Shown here piece after piece: positions 4,360 to 5,233 of a stretch of DNA of 5,233 nt. The first letter of the stretch is position 1, and every line of letters begins with the position of its first letter. The DNA comes from Treponema sp. (GTDB lineage Bacteria > Spirochaetota > Spirochaetia > Treponematales > Breznakiellaceae), in the NCBI GenBank assembly GCA_031255615.1, contig JAIRSD010000271.1, forward strand, positions 1 to 5,233, written 5' to 3'. The translations under genes and the position numbers were made by a program. The notes beneath the pieces were generated by a model. It made no database searches and was not told the origin of the DNA. It was given only the letters and a program-made list of their open reading frames with translations.

Positions 4360-5078
4360 AAAAAATACCGGCGGCGTTATTATGCGCCCTGTTGGTTCTC
4401 GGATGTACGAAAGAAAATAATCAAAGCACTATATCCGTCATAGGCGTCGGCACGGTATTGGCGCAGCCGGATATGATCCAGCTCAATATTTCTTTAAGCC
4501 GCATATCGCCGACGATCCGGCAGGCCCAGGAGGCGGTGAACACGCAGGTTGGGCAGGTGTTGGAAATACTAAAGGCCGAGCGTCTCGACGATAAAAATAT
4601 AAGCACCCCCTCATTAAGGTTTAGCCAGGAATATGAATGGCGGGCGGACAGGCGGGTGCTGATTGGGCAAAAGGCCGAACAGATCATGACTTTTTCGGTA
4701 GACGATATACGCCGGGACGCTGAAAGAGCTTCAAGAATACTGGACAAACTAACTGAGATCGAGGGCCTCGCGTTGAACCACATAAATTTCAGCATAAAGG
4801 ACAATCAGGAGCTTTTTGTCCAATCCCGCGAATTGGCCTATCAGAAGGCGCGGGACAAGGCGGCCCAGTACGCCGGGCTTTCCGGGCTGAAAATCGTCAA
4901 GACGCTGAATATTTCCGAATTCGGGAACGCGCAAATTTTTCCTCCGGGCGCGCTGTTGATGAATCAAAAAATGAATTCCGCCGCCGAAGGATCCCGGGAC
5001 CAATCCGCCTCGACGATGCTGCCGACAGGGGAACTGGAGATTACGACTCAGATTTCGGTAGTATTTCTTTTGGAATGA
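4356..5078 (+). CDS. SIMPL-domain (DUF541) lipoprotein
   Basis: This 240-residue protein starts with a lipoprotein signal peptide: Lys-Lys at 2-3, hydrophobic 4-13, lipobox Val-Leu-Gly-Cys with Cys17 lipidated. The rest is one SIMPL (DUF541) domain. It opens with the typical Ile-Ser-Val-Ile-Gly-Val-Gly-Thr-Val strand and Pro-Asp (about 26-39), then a helix, Lys-Asn-Ile-Ser-Thr-Pro-Ser-Leu (80-87), a long helix with Ala-Tyr-Gln-Lys-Ala-Arg-Asp-Lys-Ala (about 160-168) and an Ala-Gly-Leu-Ser-Gly-Leu turn. It ends in a beta strand, and the length is usual for the family. SIMPL proteins are periplasmic or lipid-anchored, form oligomers in some members, and are mostly of unknown function; E. coli YggE is linked to oxidative stress. 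The start is supported by AAAGGGGG (4343-4350). By eye its codons are less GC-rich than those of the upstream genes. Its TGA stop coincides with the putative IS end. Confidence 0.9.
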   Translation: MKKIPAALLCALLVLGCTKENNQSTISVIGVGTVLAQPDMIQLNISLSRISPTIRQAQEAVNTQVGQVLEILKAERLDDKNISTPSLRFSQEYEWRADRRVLIGQKAEQIMTFSVDDIRRDAERASRILDKLTEIEGLALNHINFSIKDNQELFVQSRELAYQKARDKAAQYAGLSGLKIVKTLNISEFGNAQIFPPGALLMNQKMNSAAEGSRDQSASTMLPTGELEITTQISVVFLLE

Positions 5079-5226
5079 ACCTCCCCGCCCTAAAGGGCGA
5101 GGCATCGTTTCTCTCATTCGGGGTATGCCCTCTTTGACACGGGAAAACCGCGGCGATTGCCGCCGTCTCCGATTCATGCAGCGCCGGCTGCGGGAGATAT
5201 TCCCCGGTTCCCTGTTTTTGTGAACT
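5076..5226 (-). mobile_element. Putative right-end remnant of an IS200/IS605-type element (TnpB/omega-RNA-like)
   Basis: Read on the minus strand, this stretch has a stem ATGCC/GGCAT, a hairpin CGCCC-TTTA-GGGCG with a GGGGAGG tail, and ends in TTCA next to the SIMPL gene. This strongly resembles, from memory, IS200/IS605 right ends, where subterminal hairpins double as the scaffold of the TnpB guide (omega) RNA. A second stem GCGGC/GCCGC lies at 5150-5163. A minus-strand frame open from 5226 to about 5080 could be a decayed TnpB C-terminus; it ends in Ala-Ser-Pro-Phe-Arg-Ala-Gly, but a TAA at 5227-5229 interrupts it. No transposase domain is visible, and the element would continue past the window edge. 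This is a pattern-memory call. Confidence 0.4.
5080..5102. repeat. Bulged hairpin after the SIMPL gene
   Basis: CGCCC (5086-5090) pairs with GGGCG (5095-5099) around TAAA. An outer CCT/AGG (5080-5082 with 5100-5102) continues the stem after a three-base CCC bulge. Only two bases separate it from the stop codon at 5076-5078, so it may also serve as the 3' end structure of the SIMPL mRNA. No clean T-run follows (GTTT at 5107-5110 only), so it is a weak terminator at best. Confidence 0.6.
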
Positions 5227-5233
5227 TTACCGG

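Noticed and set aside
4749..5177. 142-codon minus-strand ORF at the right edge
   Set aside because: Mostly antisense to the SIMPL domain, and not the frame that carries the TnpB-like tail.

Overview
The window looks like a piece of a GC-rich bacterial chromosome. My best guess is a spirochaete, perhaps a GC-rich Treponema-like one. This rests on the gene content (a P-loop protein with an Asp23-like tail, DUF445, a SIMPL lipoprotein), relaxed lipoboxes and many palindromic intergenic repeats. It is inference; no rRNA, tRNA or strongly diagnostic marker is present. All five convincing genes are on the + strand.

Layout. Positions 1-444 hold the 3' part of a lipoprotein gene with an SH3-like domain. 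It overlaps by ATGA with a DUF445 membrane-protein gene (441-1349). A 690-base gap (1350-2039) follows with no credible gene. It is packed with inverted repeats: a 13-bp-ended ACCACGRAGG palindrome, a run of six hairpins at 1569-1783, and an AT-rich cluster at 1853-1976 ending in a plausible terminator. A second two-gene unit comes next: a P-loop NTPase with an Asp23/Gls24-like C-terminal domain (2040-2951, possibly leaderless), overlapping by ATGA an exported peptidase-MA-like TPR protein (2948-4168) that has lost its zinc-binding residues. A REP-like inverted repeat (4181-4243) and an AT-richer leader precede a SIMPL-domain lipoprotein gene (4356-5078). The stop codon of that gene coincides with what looks like the right end of an IS200/IS605-type element lying on the minus strand (5076 to the window edge).

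How the genes fit together. Three of the five products carry export signals and one is membrane-anchored, so most of the window concerns the cell envelope. The two ATGA overlaps indicate translational coupling in two separate operons. Nothing ties the two operons to one pathway.

The most interesting points are the dense tandem-hairpin array at 1561-1976, the P-loop/Asp23-like fusion, the catalytically dead MA-like domain, and the putative IS200/IS605 (TnpB/omega-RNA-like) remnant at the right edge.
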